64,000 bases of DNA from Prevotella histicola JCM 15637 = DNF00424 (GTDB lineage: Bacteria > Bacteroidota > Bacteroidia > Bacteroidales > Bacteroidaceae). Of this stretch, positions 25,896 through 34,567 are shown piece after piece. The position numbers and the translations under genes are program-made. Under the pieces are notes generated by a model. It saw nothing but the letters and a program-made list of their open reading frames with translations, made no database searches and had not been told where the DNA came from. The stretch lies in NCBI RefSeq assembly GCF_000613925.1, contig NZ_BAJX01000011.1:24356-88355 (forward strand). Reading direction: 5' to 3'. Numbering within the stretch: the stretch's first letter is position 1; each line of letters begins with the position of its first letter.

Positions 25896-25937
25896 ACGCT
25901 TTAATTTTTATGGGCAAAGTTACCCGAATTAAAGCGT
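25896..25937 (-). promoter_or_regulatory. Integrase promoter inside an 11-bp inverted repeat
   Basis: ACGCTTTAATT (25896-25906) and AATTAAAGCGT (25927-25937) flank TAACTTTG on the minus strand. The layout and part of the sequence (GAACGCTT, ATTCGG, TAAC) recall the inverted repeat at 4172-4232 at the other end of the island. Confidence 0.6.
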
Positions 25938-25993
25938 TCCTCACTTATGCAGAAAACTGCCGACCGCAGCAACAGCCACACGAGCGAAAATAA

Positions 25994-26058
25994 TTCAGTT
26001 ACCGAACATTACTTCATCGTTACCTATCTCAAAATCAGGTAATGCTTTGGTAACTGAA
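25994..26058. repeat. Nested inverted repeats, probable right attachment region
   Basis: Outer arms TTCAGTTACC (25994-26003) and GGTAACTGAA (26049-26058) enclose TTACCT (26020-26025) and AGGTAA (26037-26042). It lies outside the recombinase genes and resembles the GTTACCT/AGGTAAC pair at 4093-4123, so it may be the right end of the island. Confidence 0.45.
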
Positions 26059-26193
26059 CTTCTGCCTAAATCTGCATATTCCTGCCCTTTTTGAAAAGAG
26101 CACTTCTACGCAAATCGTTTCGTTTCTTCCTCATTATCAGTCAGTTTACACCAACTTCGATTTTTCTTCCTTTTCAAGGATTAGTTGCATTCT

Positions 26194-26300
26194 AAAAGGT
26201 GCTCTTTTGCGTTGCAAAAGGGCACCTTTTGATGTGTAAAAGGGCATGTTTTGCAACGTAAAAGGGCATCTTTTACAATGCAAAAGACGCCCTTTTATTT
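26194..26300. repeat. 22-bp repeat array, copy A (five units)
   Basis: Units start at 26194, 26216, 26238, 26260 and 26282, exactly 22 bp apart, each opening with AAAAGG or AAAAGA and holding an internal CTTTT, so each can fold on itself. Same family as the arrays at 31651, 39525 and 47613. Confidence 0.85.
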
Positions 26301-26539
26301 TCTAATATGAATCTCTTTTACAATTGAATGCTTGTGTCCCATGTCTGAGAAGGGCTGACAAAGGAATCATGAAGGAGCTTCCTACTCGGGCAAGTCGTTT
26401 GGGCTCGTCAGACAAATACACGTCCTCCAGCACCCATATGATTACCCCTTAAAATACAGATAAGTGTAAAATAAATAGTAAAATGATGGAAATTTTGAGA
26501 AAAAATCTCGCAAAATGAGATAAAACCAAAAATAATTCA

Positions 26540-26547
26540 TACCTTTG
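26540..26547 (+). promoter_or_regulatory. -7 promoter element for the RloA/RloB pair
   Basis: TACCTTTG, 29 bp before the ATG at 26576. Confidence 0.6.
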
Positions 26548-26575
26548 TGGCAGATAAAACAGAAAGGAAAATACT

Positions 26576-27823
26576 ATGCTTATCAATTTCAGTTTTGGTA
26601 ATTACTGTTCCTTTAGGGACACAAAGAGCCTTCGGATGGAAGCAGGACAGATCAAGGAACATTCTGATTCCATTATCGAAAGAGGTGGCTTCCGCCTCCT
26701 TCCAGTAGCCGTTCTCTATGGAGCAAACTCCAGTGGGAAGACCAATGTCATCAAGGCTTTCGGGACGTTTAAGCGTGTTCTTAATAATAATGTACGGCTA
26801 AATCCAGACGAAAGCATTGCTTATGAGCCGTTCTTGCTTGATGAAAAGTCGGCAGAAGCACCTACAACCTTTGAAATTCAGTTGCTTTTGGAGGATACTG
26901 TCTATAGATATGGATTTGAATATACGCGCAAAACGATTGAAGGGGAGTGGCTTTTTGAACGTAAGATAGCACCAGGAGCCAAGGAACACTATCTTTTCCG
27001 CAGGGAAAAGCAGGACTTTTCCATCTCTGCTACTTACTTTCCTGAAGGGAAGGGCAAGGAGTCTGCAACGACAGGAAACAGACTTTTCCTTTCACTTGTG
27101 GCACAATTGAACGGTCAGACATCGCAAAAGCTCATCAAGAACGTGAAGTGCTGTAATGTCATCTCGGGACTTGACGAGGATGGATATGGGCATGTTACGC
27201 TCAAGATGTTGGAGGAACACCTTAAGGGTCGTGATGATGCGGTGAAGCTTTTCAAGAAGCTTGATTTGGGATTTACCAATATTGAGGTGAAGGAAAGAGA
27301 GGTTCCGGAAGAGATAACGGAGCAGTTGTCGGGTTTCCCGTTTATGGTTCAAGAGCCAGTTGGTGATTATAAGGTGATGGAAGTGGTAACTACACACCAT
27401 GTTTACGGTGCTGATGGGTCTGTTATTGGTCAGACAACTTTCCGTGCAAACGATAAGGAATCGAACGGAACAAACAAGATAATCAAACTGTCGGGACCTA
27501 TCTTTAAGACGTTGATGGGTGGTAATGTGCTCTTTGTTGATGAACTGGATGCTAAGCTTCATCCTATGTTGACGCGTGCAATTGTGCGTTTGTTTATGGA
27601 TAAGGAGACCAATCCGCATGGTGCACAGCTTGTCTTCACAACGCATGATACGCACTTACTCGATACGAAGTATCTGCGTAGGGACCAGATTTGGTTTACT
27701 GAAAAGGATGCAACGGAGGCGAGTGACCTTTATTCTTTGCTTGATTTCAAGGTGCGAAACGACCGTGATATCGAGAATGATTACATCAATGGGCGTTACG
27801 GAGCAATCCCTTTCATCCGATAA
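26576..27823 (+). CDS. AAA15-type ATPase, RloA/AbiLi-like
   Basis: A 415-residue ABC/SMC-like ATPase. The N-terminal strand MLINFSFGNYCSFRD is the usual opening of this family, with Walker A GANSSGKTNVIKAF near residue 49, a Walker B-like FVDELDAKLHP near 322, and FTTHDTHLLD with the switch His near 350. With the RloB gene 17 bp downstream it forms an RloAB/AbiL-type pair, a known class of abortive-infection antiphage modules related in logic to PARIS. It sits immediately outside the right end of the mobile island. Confidence 0.82.
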   Translation: MLINFSFGNYCSFRDTKSLRMEAGQIKEHSDSIIERGGFRLLPVAVLYGANSSGKTNVIKAFGTFKRVLNNNVRLNPDESIAYEPFLLDEKSAEAPTTFEIQLLLEDTVYRYGFEYTRKTIEGEWLFERKIAPGAKEHYLFRREKQDFSISATYFPEGKGKESATTGNRLFLSLVAQLNGQTSQKLIKNVKCCNVISGLDEDGYGHVTLKMLEEHLKGRDDAVKLFKKLDLGFTNIEVKEREVPEEITEQLSGFPFMVQEPVGDYKVMEVVTTHHVYGADGSVIGQTTFRANDKESNGTNKIIKLSGPIFKTLMGGNVLFVDELDAKLHPMLTRAIVRLFMDKETNPHGAQLVFTTHDTHLLDTKYLRRDQIWFTEKDATEASDLYSLLDFKVRNDRDIENDYINGRYGAIPFIR

Positions 27824-27840
27824 AATAGCTTTGAATAACC

Positions 27841-28512
27841 ATGAGAAAGATGATGAAAAACCGTAAACCGCTGGTTAGTAGAGGGCGAAAACAAGGTGAC
27901 AGAGCCGTCTATGCTCGCTTCTTGATAGTATGTGAAGGGACTGATACAGAGCCGAATTACTTTAGATCTTTCATCAAAGACCGATGGTCGGAAGTCAAAA
28001 CAGTAGGCTCTGTTATCAAAGGATGTGGACGAGGTACGTGCCAATTGGTGGCTGAAGCTGTGAAGATGCGGGATGAATTGGAGTCTAGACGGCAAGTGAA
28101 ATTCGACAGAATATGGCTTGTCTTTGATAAAGATGAGTTCAAAGACTTCACTAAAGCGATTCGAGATGCAAAGAAAGAAGGTATGAAATGTGCTTGGAGC
28201 AATGAATCTTTTGAACTCTGGTACTGCCTACATTTTCAGAATATTAGTACTGGTGTGGAACGCAAGAAGTATATCAGTATGATAGAATCGGTTGTAAGGA
28301 AGGCTTCAGAAAAGCGGACTTACAAATATGATAAGGCTTCTACTGACATTTTAAAGCATCTAAAAGAGTATGGAAATGAGGAGCAAGCTTGTGCGTGGGC
28401 ACGCCAGATTCGAGGGAGATATGCCCAACGAACAGATTTCGATAAGCATAATCCACGTACGGAAGTAGACTTGTTGATTGATGAATTGAAGCATCCAGAA
28501 CGGGTGTTGTAG
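27841..28512 (+). CDS. RloB-family protein (putative nuclease effector of the RloAB pair)
   Basis: A 223-residue basic protein that matches the RloB family, with FLIVCEGTDTEPNYF near residue 30 (an acidic toprim-like Glu), IWLVFDKDEFKDF near residue 95 (DxD-type) and WSNESFELWYCLHF near 122. It is the predicted effector in AbiL-like systems, with the upstream ATPase as sensor. Its start lies 17 bp after the ATPase stop, giving a two-gene operon. Confidence 0.82.
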   Translation: MRKMMKNRKPLVSRGRKQGDRAVYARFLIVCEGTDTEPNYFRSFIKDRWSEVKTVGSVIKGCGRGTCQLVAEAVKMRDELESRRQVKFDRIWLVFDKDEFKDFTKAIRDAKKEGMKCAWSNESFELWYCLHFQNISTGVERKKYISMIESVVRKASEKRTYKYDKASTDILKHLKEYGNEEQACAWARQIRGRYAQRTDFDKHNPRTEVDLLIDELKHPERVL

Positions 28513-28685
28513 TCTTTTTAAGGGTTGGATGGTGCTGATTGGGTTGTGAATGATATCACTTTGGGATCATGAAATATAAAGTAAGGGTTGTTCATTTGAC
28601 CTTTAATTTGAAATGAGAGTTGGCAAATACAGTTGTGGAAGGTTAATGATGCTGTAATATTCATGGTGAATGAGCATTCTTAAAG

Positions 28686-28787
28686 GATATTGGTTGCTTT
28701 ATTTTCTTAGTGGTATTCAATTCCCATCGTCACCCTCGATAACCTTAATGTGATATTGGTTGCTTTATTTTCTTAGTGGTATTCAAT
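28686..28787. CRISPR. Two-repeat CRISPR-like relic (36-bp repeats, 30-bp spacer)
   Basis: A perfect 36-bp direct repeat at 28686-28721 and 28752-28787 begins GATATTGGTTGCTTTA and ends AGTGGTATTCAAT, with a 30-bp unique spacer (28722-28751). The bases next to the repeat differ on both sides, so the repeat edges are exact. The 36/30 geometry is common for type II-C and VI-B arrays. No cas genes are in the window, and the GTTG/CAAC ends typical of VI-B repeats are absent. A simple duplication is the alternative. Confidence 0.45.
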
Positions 28788-28834
28788 AGCTTTTCAGGGC
28801 ATTACGGGATATAAGACTTACCCAATCGGCACAA

Positions 28835-28878
28835 AAAAGGCAGCAGAACGGATGTTATTCCGTGTTCTGCTGCCTTTT
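28835..28878 (-). terminator. Rho-independent terminator of the ribH operon
   Basis: AAAAGGCAGCAGAAC (28835-28849) pairs with GTTCTGCTGCCTTTT (28864-28878). Read on the minus strand the stem ends in a T run, as expected downstream of ribH. Confidence 0.85.
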
Positions 28879-28906
28879 GTTTATGCGTTATAAATGAATC
28901 AAATGC

Positions 28907-29383
28907 TTAGAATTTCGCCATCTTAATAGCGTCAATAGCACATTCATCTCCCTTGTTTCCGAGTCTGCCACCGCACCTATCTTTCGCCTGTTGCAGGTCA
29001 TTGGTGGTGAGAAGACCGTATATAACGGGGATATTCTGTGTGGCATTGAGGTGCGCAATACCATAAGTCACGCCCTGACAGATGTAGTCGAAGTGTGGAG
29101 TCTCGCCCCGAATGACACTTCCAAGTATGATAATGGCATCGAAACCATCGTTCTTTGTCATCTGTTGTGCACCATATACGAGCTCAAAGCTGCCCGGAAC
29201 GGTTTTGATATGGATGTTTTCAGGGATGGCACCATGCTTTTCCAGTGTCTTAACAGCGCCATCGAGCAGTGCACCTGTTACCTCTGGGTTCCATTCAGCC
29301 ACGACAATTCCGAAGCACATGTTGCTTGCATCCGGAACGCTTTGCTCATCGTAGTCGGATAAATGATGAAGCTCTGTAGCCAT
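28907..29383 (-). CDS. ribH: 6,7-dimethyl-8-ribityllumazine synthase
   Basis: A 158-residue lumazine synthase, the penultimate riboflavin enzyme, joining ribitylaminouracil with dihydroxybutanone phosphate. Landmarks are [20 protein letters not shown] (the active-site Trp/Asn strand), the [12 protein letters not shown] loop, [14 protein letters not shown] (with the catalytic His/Glu region) and PVIYGLLTT. Length is normal. It follows a TPR gene by 6 bp on the same strand and ends in a strong terminator. Confidence 0.95.
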   Translation of the reverse strand: MATELHHLSDYDEQSVPDASNMCFGIVVAEWNPEVTGALLDGAVKTLEKHGAIPENIHIKTVPGSFELVYGAQQMTKNDGFDAIIILGSVIRGETPHFDYICQGVTYGIAHLNATQNIPVIYGLLTTNDLQQAKDRCGGRLGNKGDECAIDAIKMAKF

Positions 29384-29389
29384 AAAGGA

Positions 29390-30064
29390 TTAGTTTGAAG
29401 CGCGTTCTATGTACTTATCAATCTCCTGATAGATAGGAGCATTGACGTAAGTCTTCTTGATATTCTTGTAAATCTCAAGTGCTTCAGCCTTCTTTCCTTC
29501 GCTTTCGAGGAGGATACCAGCCTTCTTTAATGCCAAAGGAGCAATGCTTAAGTTGATGTTATCAGCTGCTTCTTTGTTTGCCATGTCGGCTGCTTTCTTG
29601 AAACAATCAACTGCTTTGTCATTCTGATTATTGTTAGCATAGATGTCACCGAGTGCCATCTGTGAAGCAGGACTAATCATTTCATCATCTGAAGTATTGA
29701 ACTTCTCAGCATATTCCAAAGCCTTTGCCCAGTTTGGTTTAGCCTGATGTGCATAGCAGAGTGCTATGTAAAGGTTGGCAAGGTTGCCTGCATCAGTACT
29801 GCTATAGTCGCTTTGTACCTTCTGGAAACCTGGCAATGCCTGGTCATACTGCTGTGCATTGAAGAGCATTTGGCTCTTTGCCAGCTCCGTACTTGCCTCA
29901 GCTTCACGTGGAGCTGATACGTAATTCTTATAAAGAATCACACCTGCAATGACGATGATGACGGCAGCCACTGCGATAAAGATTTGCTTCTTGTACTTCA
30001 AGAAGACGGCTTCAGAATTGTTAAGGGTCTCTTCGTATGTACCCTGTTCTTTTTTGTTTGCCAT
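29390..30064 (-). CDS. Membrane-anchored tetratricopeptide-repeat protein
   Basis: A 224-residue protein with a single N-terminal transmembrane helix (IFIAVAAVIIVIAGVILY, about residues 28-45) and then TPR-like helical pairs (LFNAQQYDQALPGFQKVQ, ALGDIYANNNQNDKAVDCF and AGILLESEGKKAEALEIY). It resembles YfgM-type periplasmic TPR proteins, which act in envelope protein traffic. The exact role is unknown. It is transcribed with ribH and divergent from recF. Confidence 0.75.
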   Translation of the reverse strand: MANKKEQGTYEETLNNSEAVFLKYKKQIFIAVAAVIIVIAGVILYKNYVSAPREAEASTELAKSQMLFNAQQYDQALPGFQKVQSDYSSTDAGNLANLYIALCYAHQAKPNWAKALEYAEKFNTSDDEMISPASQMALGDIYANNNQNDKAVDCFKKAADMANKEAADNINLSIAPLALKKAGILLESEGKKAEALEIYKNIKKTYVNAPIYQEIDKYIERASN

Positions 30065-30193
30065 TTTGATTATGATGTTTTTTATTCTATTCTATAATAT
30101 AAGGTGTGCTTAATAGCGCGACAAAATTAATCAAAAAGTCGCACATATTGAAATTTATCAACGACTTTTTTCTTTTATTGGAGGGAAAAGGGG

Positions 30194-30201
30194 TATCTTT
30201 G
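30194..30201 (+). promoter_or_regulatory. -7 promoter element for recF
   Basis: TATCTTTG lies only 5 bp before the ATG at 30207, so the mRNA is nearly leaderless, or the start lies a little further in. Confidence 0.5.
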
Positions 30202-30206
30202 CAACT

Positions 30207-31322
30207 ATGCAATTAAAGAAACTCTCCATCATTAATTATAAGAATATACAGACGGCAACGCTTGATTTGTCGGCTAAGTTGAATTGTTTTATCGGTCATA
30301 ATGGTGAAGGAAAGACGAATCTGCTGGATGCAGTGTACTATCTCTCGTTCTGTAGGAGTGCTTTCAACCCAAAGGATTCTGAGGTTATGCGCCATGATGC
30401 CGACTATTTTGTGTTGGAGGGAGACTATGTTTCGGATGCAGGAGAGAAGGAACAGGTGTACTGTGGGATGAAACGTGGTACGAAAAAGCATTTCAAACGG
30501 AACAAGAAAGAGTATAAACGACTCTCTCAACACATTGGTCTTGTACCGTTGATCTTCGTCTCTCCAGCCGATGCAACCCTCATTGAAGGGGGCAGTGAGG
30601 AGCGAAGAAGACTGATGGACGTGGTCATCTCGCAGTATGATAACCTATATATGGATGCGCTGACACGCTATAACAAGGCGTTACAGCAGCGTAACAGTAT
30701 GCTGAAACAGGAGGATGAACCCGACGGGACACTGTTGGAACTGCTTGAAATGCAGATGGCTGAACATGGAGAGACACTCTATCAGAAGCGCGCAGCCTTT
30801 GTTGAAGAACTCACACCAGTGTTTCAGCGTATCTATCAGACCATCTCTGGCGACCGTGAACAGGTGACATTAGAGTATGTTTCACACTGTCAGCGTGGTC
30901 CGTTGTTGGATGTTATCCAGCGGGATCGTGCCAAAGACCGTATCATGGGCTACTCTCTTCATGGCATTCACAAGGACGATTTGGTGATGAAACTGGGTGG
31001 TTACCCAATGAAAAGAGAGGGAAGTCAGGGTCAGAACAAGACATATGTGCTGGCATTGAAGCTCGCTCAGTTTGATTTTCTGCGTCGTACGGCAGGTAAT
31101 AATACCCCTTTGCTGCTCTTGGATGATATCTTTGACAAGTTAGACTGTAGTAGAGTGGAGCAGATCGTACGTCTTGTGTCGGGCGATGACTTTGGTCAGA
31201 TCTTCATAACCGACACCAATCGTGACCATTTAGATAAGATTCTGCAGGGCAGTGGGTTCAGTTATAAGCTCTTCTCAGTTGAGAATGGCGAGATAAACGA
31301 GCGGGAGGACAAGCATGTTTAG
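30207..31322 (+). CDS. recF: DNA replication and repair protein RecF
   Basis: A 371-residue SMC-like ATPase that loads RecA at gaps with RecO and RecR. Walker A GHNGEGKTNLLDAVYYL near residue 30, the signature region SQGQNKTYVLALKLAQ near 272, and Walker B LLLLDDIFDKLD near 301. Length and start (MQLKKLSIINYKNI) are typical of Bacteroidetes RecF. The stop overlaps the start of the DUF721 gene by 8 bp. Confidence 0.95.
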   Translation: MQLKKLSIINYKNIQTATLDLSAKLNCFIGHNGEGKTNLLDAVYYLSFCRSAFNPKDSEVMRHDADYFVLEGDYVSDAGEKEQVYCGMKRGTKKHFKRNKKEYKRLSQHIGLVPLIFVSPADATLIEGGSEERRRLMDVVISQYDNLYMDALTRYNKALQQRNSMLKQEDEPDGTLLELLEMQMAEHGETLYQKRAAFVEELTPVFQRIYQTISGDREQVTLEYVSHCQRGPLLDVIQRDRAKDRIMGYSLHGIHKDDLVMKLGGYPMKREGSQGQNKTYVLALKLAQFDFLRRTAGNNTPLLLLDDIFDKLDCSRVEQIVRLVSGDDFGQIFITDTNRDHLDKILQGSGFSYKLFSVENGEINEREDKHV

Positions 31323-31604
31323 GCGGAAAGTGCAACCTTTGGATGCTGTTCTCAACAGCTTTCTGCGACAGGAGGGATTGGAAACGCCGCTCCTCCAGAA
31401 GCGATTGGTTGATGCTTGGGACACTGTGCAGGGCAGACTGTGGCACGATATACGCAGGAGAAGTTCATAAGAAACCAGACTTTATTCGTGAAAATCATCA
31501 ATCCTGCCTTGCGTGCCGACCTTAGTATGATGCAGACGGAGCTCATCAAGAAGCTCAATGCAGCCGTTGGATCAATGATTATCACAGAGATCAGATTCTA
31601 TTAA
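31315..31604 (+). pseudogene. DUF721 protein (DciA-like), single frameshift
   Basis: A small basic protein that follows recF in many Bacteroidetes. DUF721 includes the replicative helicase operator DciA. The first frame (MFRRKVQPLDAVLNSF to about 31433) and the second frame (QTVARYTQEKFIRN to LNAAVGSMIITEIRFY) join into about 96 residues if one G is restored in GGG at 31431-31433. It starts inside the last codons of recF, so coupling is likely. The lesion is probably a sequencing artefact. Confidence 0.75.
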
Positions 31605-31650
31605 AAGACGTTTCGTTGTCAATTTATTTCCCATTCGCTTTTCAATCTAC

Positions 31651-31793
31651 GCCCTTTTGCATTGTAAAAGACGCCCTTTTACGGTGTAAAACATGCCCTT
31701 TTGCATGGTAAAAGGTGCCCTTTTGAACTGTAAAACATGCCCTTTTACAAGCCTCTTTGTAACCCTTTGTGTTTGAATTGGTTACAAAGACGA
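31651..31793. repeat. 22-bp repeat array, copy B, with flanking hairpin
   Basis: Units begin with GCCCTTTT at 31651, 31673, 31695, 31717 and 31739 (exact 22-bp steps), in inverse orientation to copy C at 39525. The right flank, ACAAGCCTCTTTGTAACC up to GGTTACAAAGACG, is the inverse of the flank of copy C, so the unit is a compound element. The rest of 31800-32240 shows nothing recognisable. Confidence 0.85.
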
Positions 31794-32245
31794 TTTTCAT
31801 GTGATATCTCCTTATTTCGCTTTTACTACCTCTTCTTTTTTGTAATACTATTTCTCAGTTAGTAAACCATAGAGAAAGACGTTGTTTTCCTTCGTATATT
31901 CTCTTGTCAGCGCATGGTGGGACGTATGTGTTTGTTGCTCTGGTGAGAGATAGAAAGTGCATGATGATGCCAGCAAGTGGCGATGACCCTATGTGTTTTC
32001 CTTGTCTATCAAAGCGTGAATAAGTCTGTTACGTATCTTGTCCATTCATCCTTTCGCATCTGTTTTCATGAGGTCTTAAACGTTTGAAAATCCCTTGCTG
32101 CAGGGCATTCTCCTGCTATAAAGTGGGTTATAGTTACCCCATTGAGAACCGAAAACGTTGTGTTTAAGAGTATTGATACATATCAAAAAATGCTAAATAA
32201 CTGATTTTTTATGCGTAAAAGTTTTGTTGTGTGCGCAAACAGTTG

Positions 32246-32253
32246 TACCTTTG
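32246..32253 (+). promoter_or_regulatory. -7 promoter element of a candidate small RNA
   Basis: TACCTTTG followed by GCATCG. No convincing protein gene follows before the terminator at 32494-32528. Confidence 0.55.
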
Positions 32254-32259
32254 CATCGT

Positions 32260-32528
32260 CAAAAGACAAATAAAAAGATTGTTTAGGTTAGTAGTAATAG
32301 ATTTAGGTTTTTAGTTATTAAGTTTAAGGTAGAACAAAAGAGATTGTTCAGATAACATTAAATAGGTTTAGTTAAGGTAATAAGTAAGATTGGTTTTAAG
32401 GATAACAATGATGCAAGATGATTGGGGAACGCCGTGAGGCGCGAACCAAAAGTCAAGCATAGAACAAGACTTTTCAAGTCAATAAAAATAAGTAAAGAGC
32501 GCGATAGGAATCCTATCGCGCTCTCTTT
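32260..32528 (+). ncRNA. Candidate small RNA of about 270 nt with strong terminator
   Basis: Runs from a good promoter (32246) to a near-perfect terminator hairpin (GAGCGCGATAGGA/TCCTATCGCGCTC, 32497-32523, then T-rich). The 5' half is an A/T-rich series of TTAGGTTTA-like stretches. The 3' half has small stems GCCGTGAGGC and AAAAGTC/GACTTTT. The only plus-strand frame (from 32422) runs through the terminator and is not credible. I do not recognise the family. A leader for an undetected small peptide is the alternative. Confidence 0.45.
32494..32528 (+). terminator. Strong terminator hairpin
   Basis: A 13-bp GC-rich stem, GAGCGCGATAGGA with TCCTATCGCGCTC, and a short T-rich tail. It can also serve the minus-strand gene at 32545. 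Confidence 0.85.
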
Positions 32529-32544
32529 GTTTGTTGAAATGTTC

Positions 32545-32799
32545 TTAGAACTGGGTGCTGATGTCTCTCAACAGCCCCATGATCGTACTGATTCTGAGTT
32601 GATTACACACGCCATAAACGAACAGTCCACCCAGCATAGCACCTACTGCCATGCGCAGGATGAAGGGTTTTAACTCCAAATCTTTCTTATTTTTGATAGC
32701 CAGATATATGTTTTTCGCGAAGAAAAACACTACATAAGCGATGCACCCATATAGAAACAGTGCACTTGCTATTAGGAAAATCTCCAGTATTATCTTCAT
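32545..32799 (-). CDS. Small two- or three-helix membrane protein
   Basis: 84 residues. Hydrophobic helices at about 4-30 (ILEIFLIASALFLYGCIAYV) and 48-66 (ILRMAVGAMLGGLFVYGV), with Lys-rich turns (KNIYLAIKNKKDLELK) between. Not recognised. Codon use fits the surrounding genome, and the gene ends just before the bidirectional terminator at 32494-32528, which supports a real transcript. Confidence 0.55.
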   Translation of the reverse strand: MKIILEIFLIASALFLYGCIAYVVFFFAKNIYLAIKNKKDLELKPFILRMAVGAMLGGLFVYGVCNQLRISTIMGLLRDISTQF

Positions 32800-33027
32800 A
32801 TTTTTGATGGCTTTTGTGCTTTGAAAGCTTACGGTTTGTTCATGTTTTCGTAAGTATCGTGCATGGTGATGATAGCATGAAAGCGCAAAGTTAAGTAAAA
32901 TAGTTTATATTGTCAAGTGATTCCGCTTGCAAACGGAAGTATTTTTGTGTATCTGTTTCCAATCTTTCTGCCCCTGTGTGCACTGCTTTTTACGGTTCTA
33001 AAACCATGAATAATCAAAAAAATAACG

Positions 33028-33035
33028 TACTTTTG
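33028..33035 (+). promoter_or_regulatory. -7 promoter element for the alkylation-repair gene
   Basis: TACTTTTG, 74 bp before the ATG at 33109. Confidence 0.5.
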
Positions 33036-33108
33036 TAGTCCTTTCCCACCTTATTATATATATAAGCGTTGAGGAATGAACCATTAAACGACATTAAAAA
33101 CAAGCAAT

Positions 33109-33723
33109 ATGACAGAAGAGACACACGAGAAACTCAAGGAGATAAAGCAGTCTTTCCGCCTGTTAATGAATGGTGTGGCATCCCATTCCATGCGACAGAA
33201 GGGTGTTGAATATAAGATAAACTGGGGTGTTCCCGTACCCGAACTGCAGCAGATGGCAGTAGAATACGGGAAAGATTACGACCTTGCCATTGAACTTTGG
33301 AAGGAAGATATACGTGAATGTCAGGTGTTGGCAACGCTGATTATGCCTGCTGAACGGATGGATAACGACCTGGTTGATGTGTGGATGGAGCGTGTTCGGA
33401 CGCAGGAGATGGCTGAACTGCTGGCTTTCCATCTGTTGCAACACCTCCGTTTTGCACCCTCTCTGGCATATCAGTGGATTGCTTCGGATAAGGATATGTA
33501 TCAGCTTTGTGGCTATCAGTTGCTTGCTCGACTGTTTGCTCAGGGTCTTGAACCTAACGAACGAGGCATCAATGAGTTCCTTGATCAGGCTCATGTGACG
33601 CTGCAAGGGGATAACCTGCCGCTGAAACATGCTGCATATAACTGTGTGTTGAGCTTCTGTGAACTTGGTGAAGAGCTTGAGACAGTAGCGAAAAGAGCGT
33701 TGAAGGACCTTGATCTTCTATAG
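33109..33723 (+). CDS. DNA alkylation repair protein (AlkD-like, HEAT repeats)
   Basis: A 204-residue all-helical protein that fits the AlkD/AlkC-like family of HEAT-repeat DNA glycosylases. The visible repeats are NWGVPVPELQQMAVEYGKDY, WKEDIRECQVLATLIMP and a terminal LPLKHAAYNCVLSFCELG. It is shorter than typical AlkD (about 230) but the fold elements are in order. It may excise alkylated bases, or be one of the many non-enzymatic members. A 66-bp tandem repeat array begins directly after its stop codon. Confidence 0.75.
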   Translation: MTEETHEKLKEIKQSFRLLMNGVASHSMRQKGVEYKINWGVPVPELQQMAVEYGKDYDLAIELWKEDIRECQVLATLIMPAERMDNDLVDVWMERVRTQEMAELLAFHLLQHLRFAPSLAYQWIASDKDMYQLCGYQLLARLFAQGLEPNERGINEFLDQAHVTLQGDNLPLKHAAYNCVLSFCELGEELETVAKRALKDLDLL

Positions 33724-34060
33724 ACAGAATGACAAAAGGACGTATTTCTTAATGCCATATTTTAAAGACAGAATGACATAAAGACATATTTCTTAATGAC
33801 ATATATAAGGACATAAGGTTGGATTCTTTGAAGACAGAATGACAAAAGGACATGTTTCTTAATGACATATATAAGGACATAAGGTTGGAATCTTTGAAGA
33901 CAGAATGACATAAGGACATATTTCTTAATGACATACATAAAGACATAAGGTTAGATTCTTTAAAGACAGAATGCCATAAGGACATATTTCTTAATGACAT
34001 ATATAAGGACATAAGGTTGGATTCTTGGAAGACAGAATGACATAAGGACGTGTTTTTCAA
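33722..34060. repeat. 66-bp tandem repeat array (about five units)
   Basis: The unit contains GACAGAATGACATAAGGACA, TTTCTTAATGACATATATAA and GGACATAAGGTTGGATTCTT. Copies follow each other at 66-bp steps, the first degenerate. Because 66 is a multiple of three, the array leaves long open frames on the minus strand (a 22-residue repeat), which are not treated as genes. A second, unrelated array with the same period lies at 51860-52220. Confidence 0.85.
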
Positions 34061-34089
34061 TGATATACATAAGGGAATGAGATAAAGAA

Positions 34090-34126
34090 AAGCCGCTACA
34101 TCTTGCGATGTAACGGCTTATTTCTT
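34090..34126. terminator. Bidirectional hairpin terminator
   Basis: AAGCCGCTACATC (34090-34102) pairs with GATGTAACGGCTT (34107-34119) with one mismatch. A- and T-rich flanks on both sides allow termination for either strand. Confidence 0.7.
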
Positions 34127-34196
34127 TTTATTTGTAAGCTACTGAAGAACGATTCAAGTAGCTTTCTTGTTGAATTTTCTTTTGTTTTAGACAACT

Positions 34197-34283
34197 CTAT
34201 TCGCCCAAATCAATCTGCTTAGCAATGATTAAAGCCTCTGCAAGAGTTGCTGCAACAATGGTTACAATACCTAATGTTAACAT
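34197..34283 (-). CDS. 28-residue membrane peptide
   Basis: MLTLGIVTIVAATLAEALI is a single hydrophobic helix followed by the polar tail IAKQIDLGE. A purine-rich ribosome-binding stretch (AAGAAAGGAAAAG) precedes the ATG. A minus-strand -7 box TAACTTTG lies at 34361-34368, and a hairpin with GGAACC/GGTTC stands in the leader. Promoter, ribosome-binding site, ORF and terminator (34090-34126) form a complete unit. The function is unknown. Confidence 0.5.
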   Translation of the reverse strand: MLTLGIVTIVAATLAEALIIAKQIDLGE

Positions 34284-34567
34284 AATCTTTTCCTTTCTTC
34301 TTTGTGCGGAACCCCTTTGGTTCTGCGGTTATTAATCTTTTTACCCTAATTTTACAGGTGCAAAGTTACTACCAAAGTACCTTATTTGCAAGAAAATCAG
34401 TAGGTTATCTCTTGTTTTATGCATCTTTTTGACGTGCGTCAAACCCGTTGATATGCATCAATAAAATCGTATAAGCTTATATTTTCAGGGTATATTTCTA
34501 CGGCTTTTATGCACGAAACCTCGTATCTTTGCAATCGTTTAGGTATTTAAGGTAACAAGATTATTGT

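Noticed and set aside
32422..32673. 83-codon plus-strand frame
   Set aside because: Runs straight through the strong terminator at 32494-32528 and overlaps the membrane-protein gene on the other strand.
33749..34060. Open frame of 103 codons with a 22-residue repeat
   Set aside because: It lies wholly in a 66-bp tandem array; the period is a multiple of three, so open frames arise without selection. No start signals.
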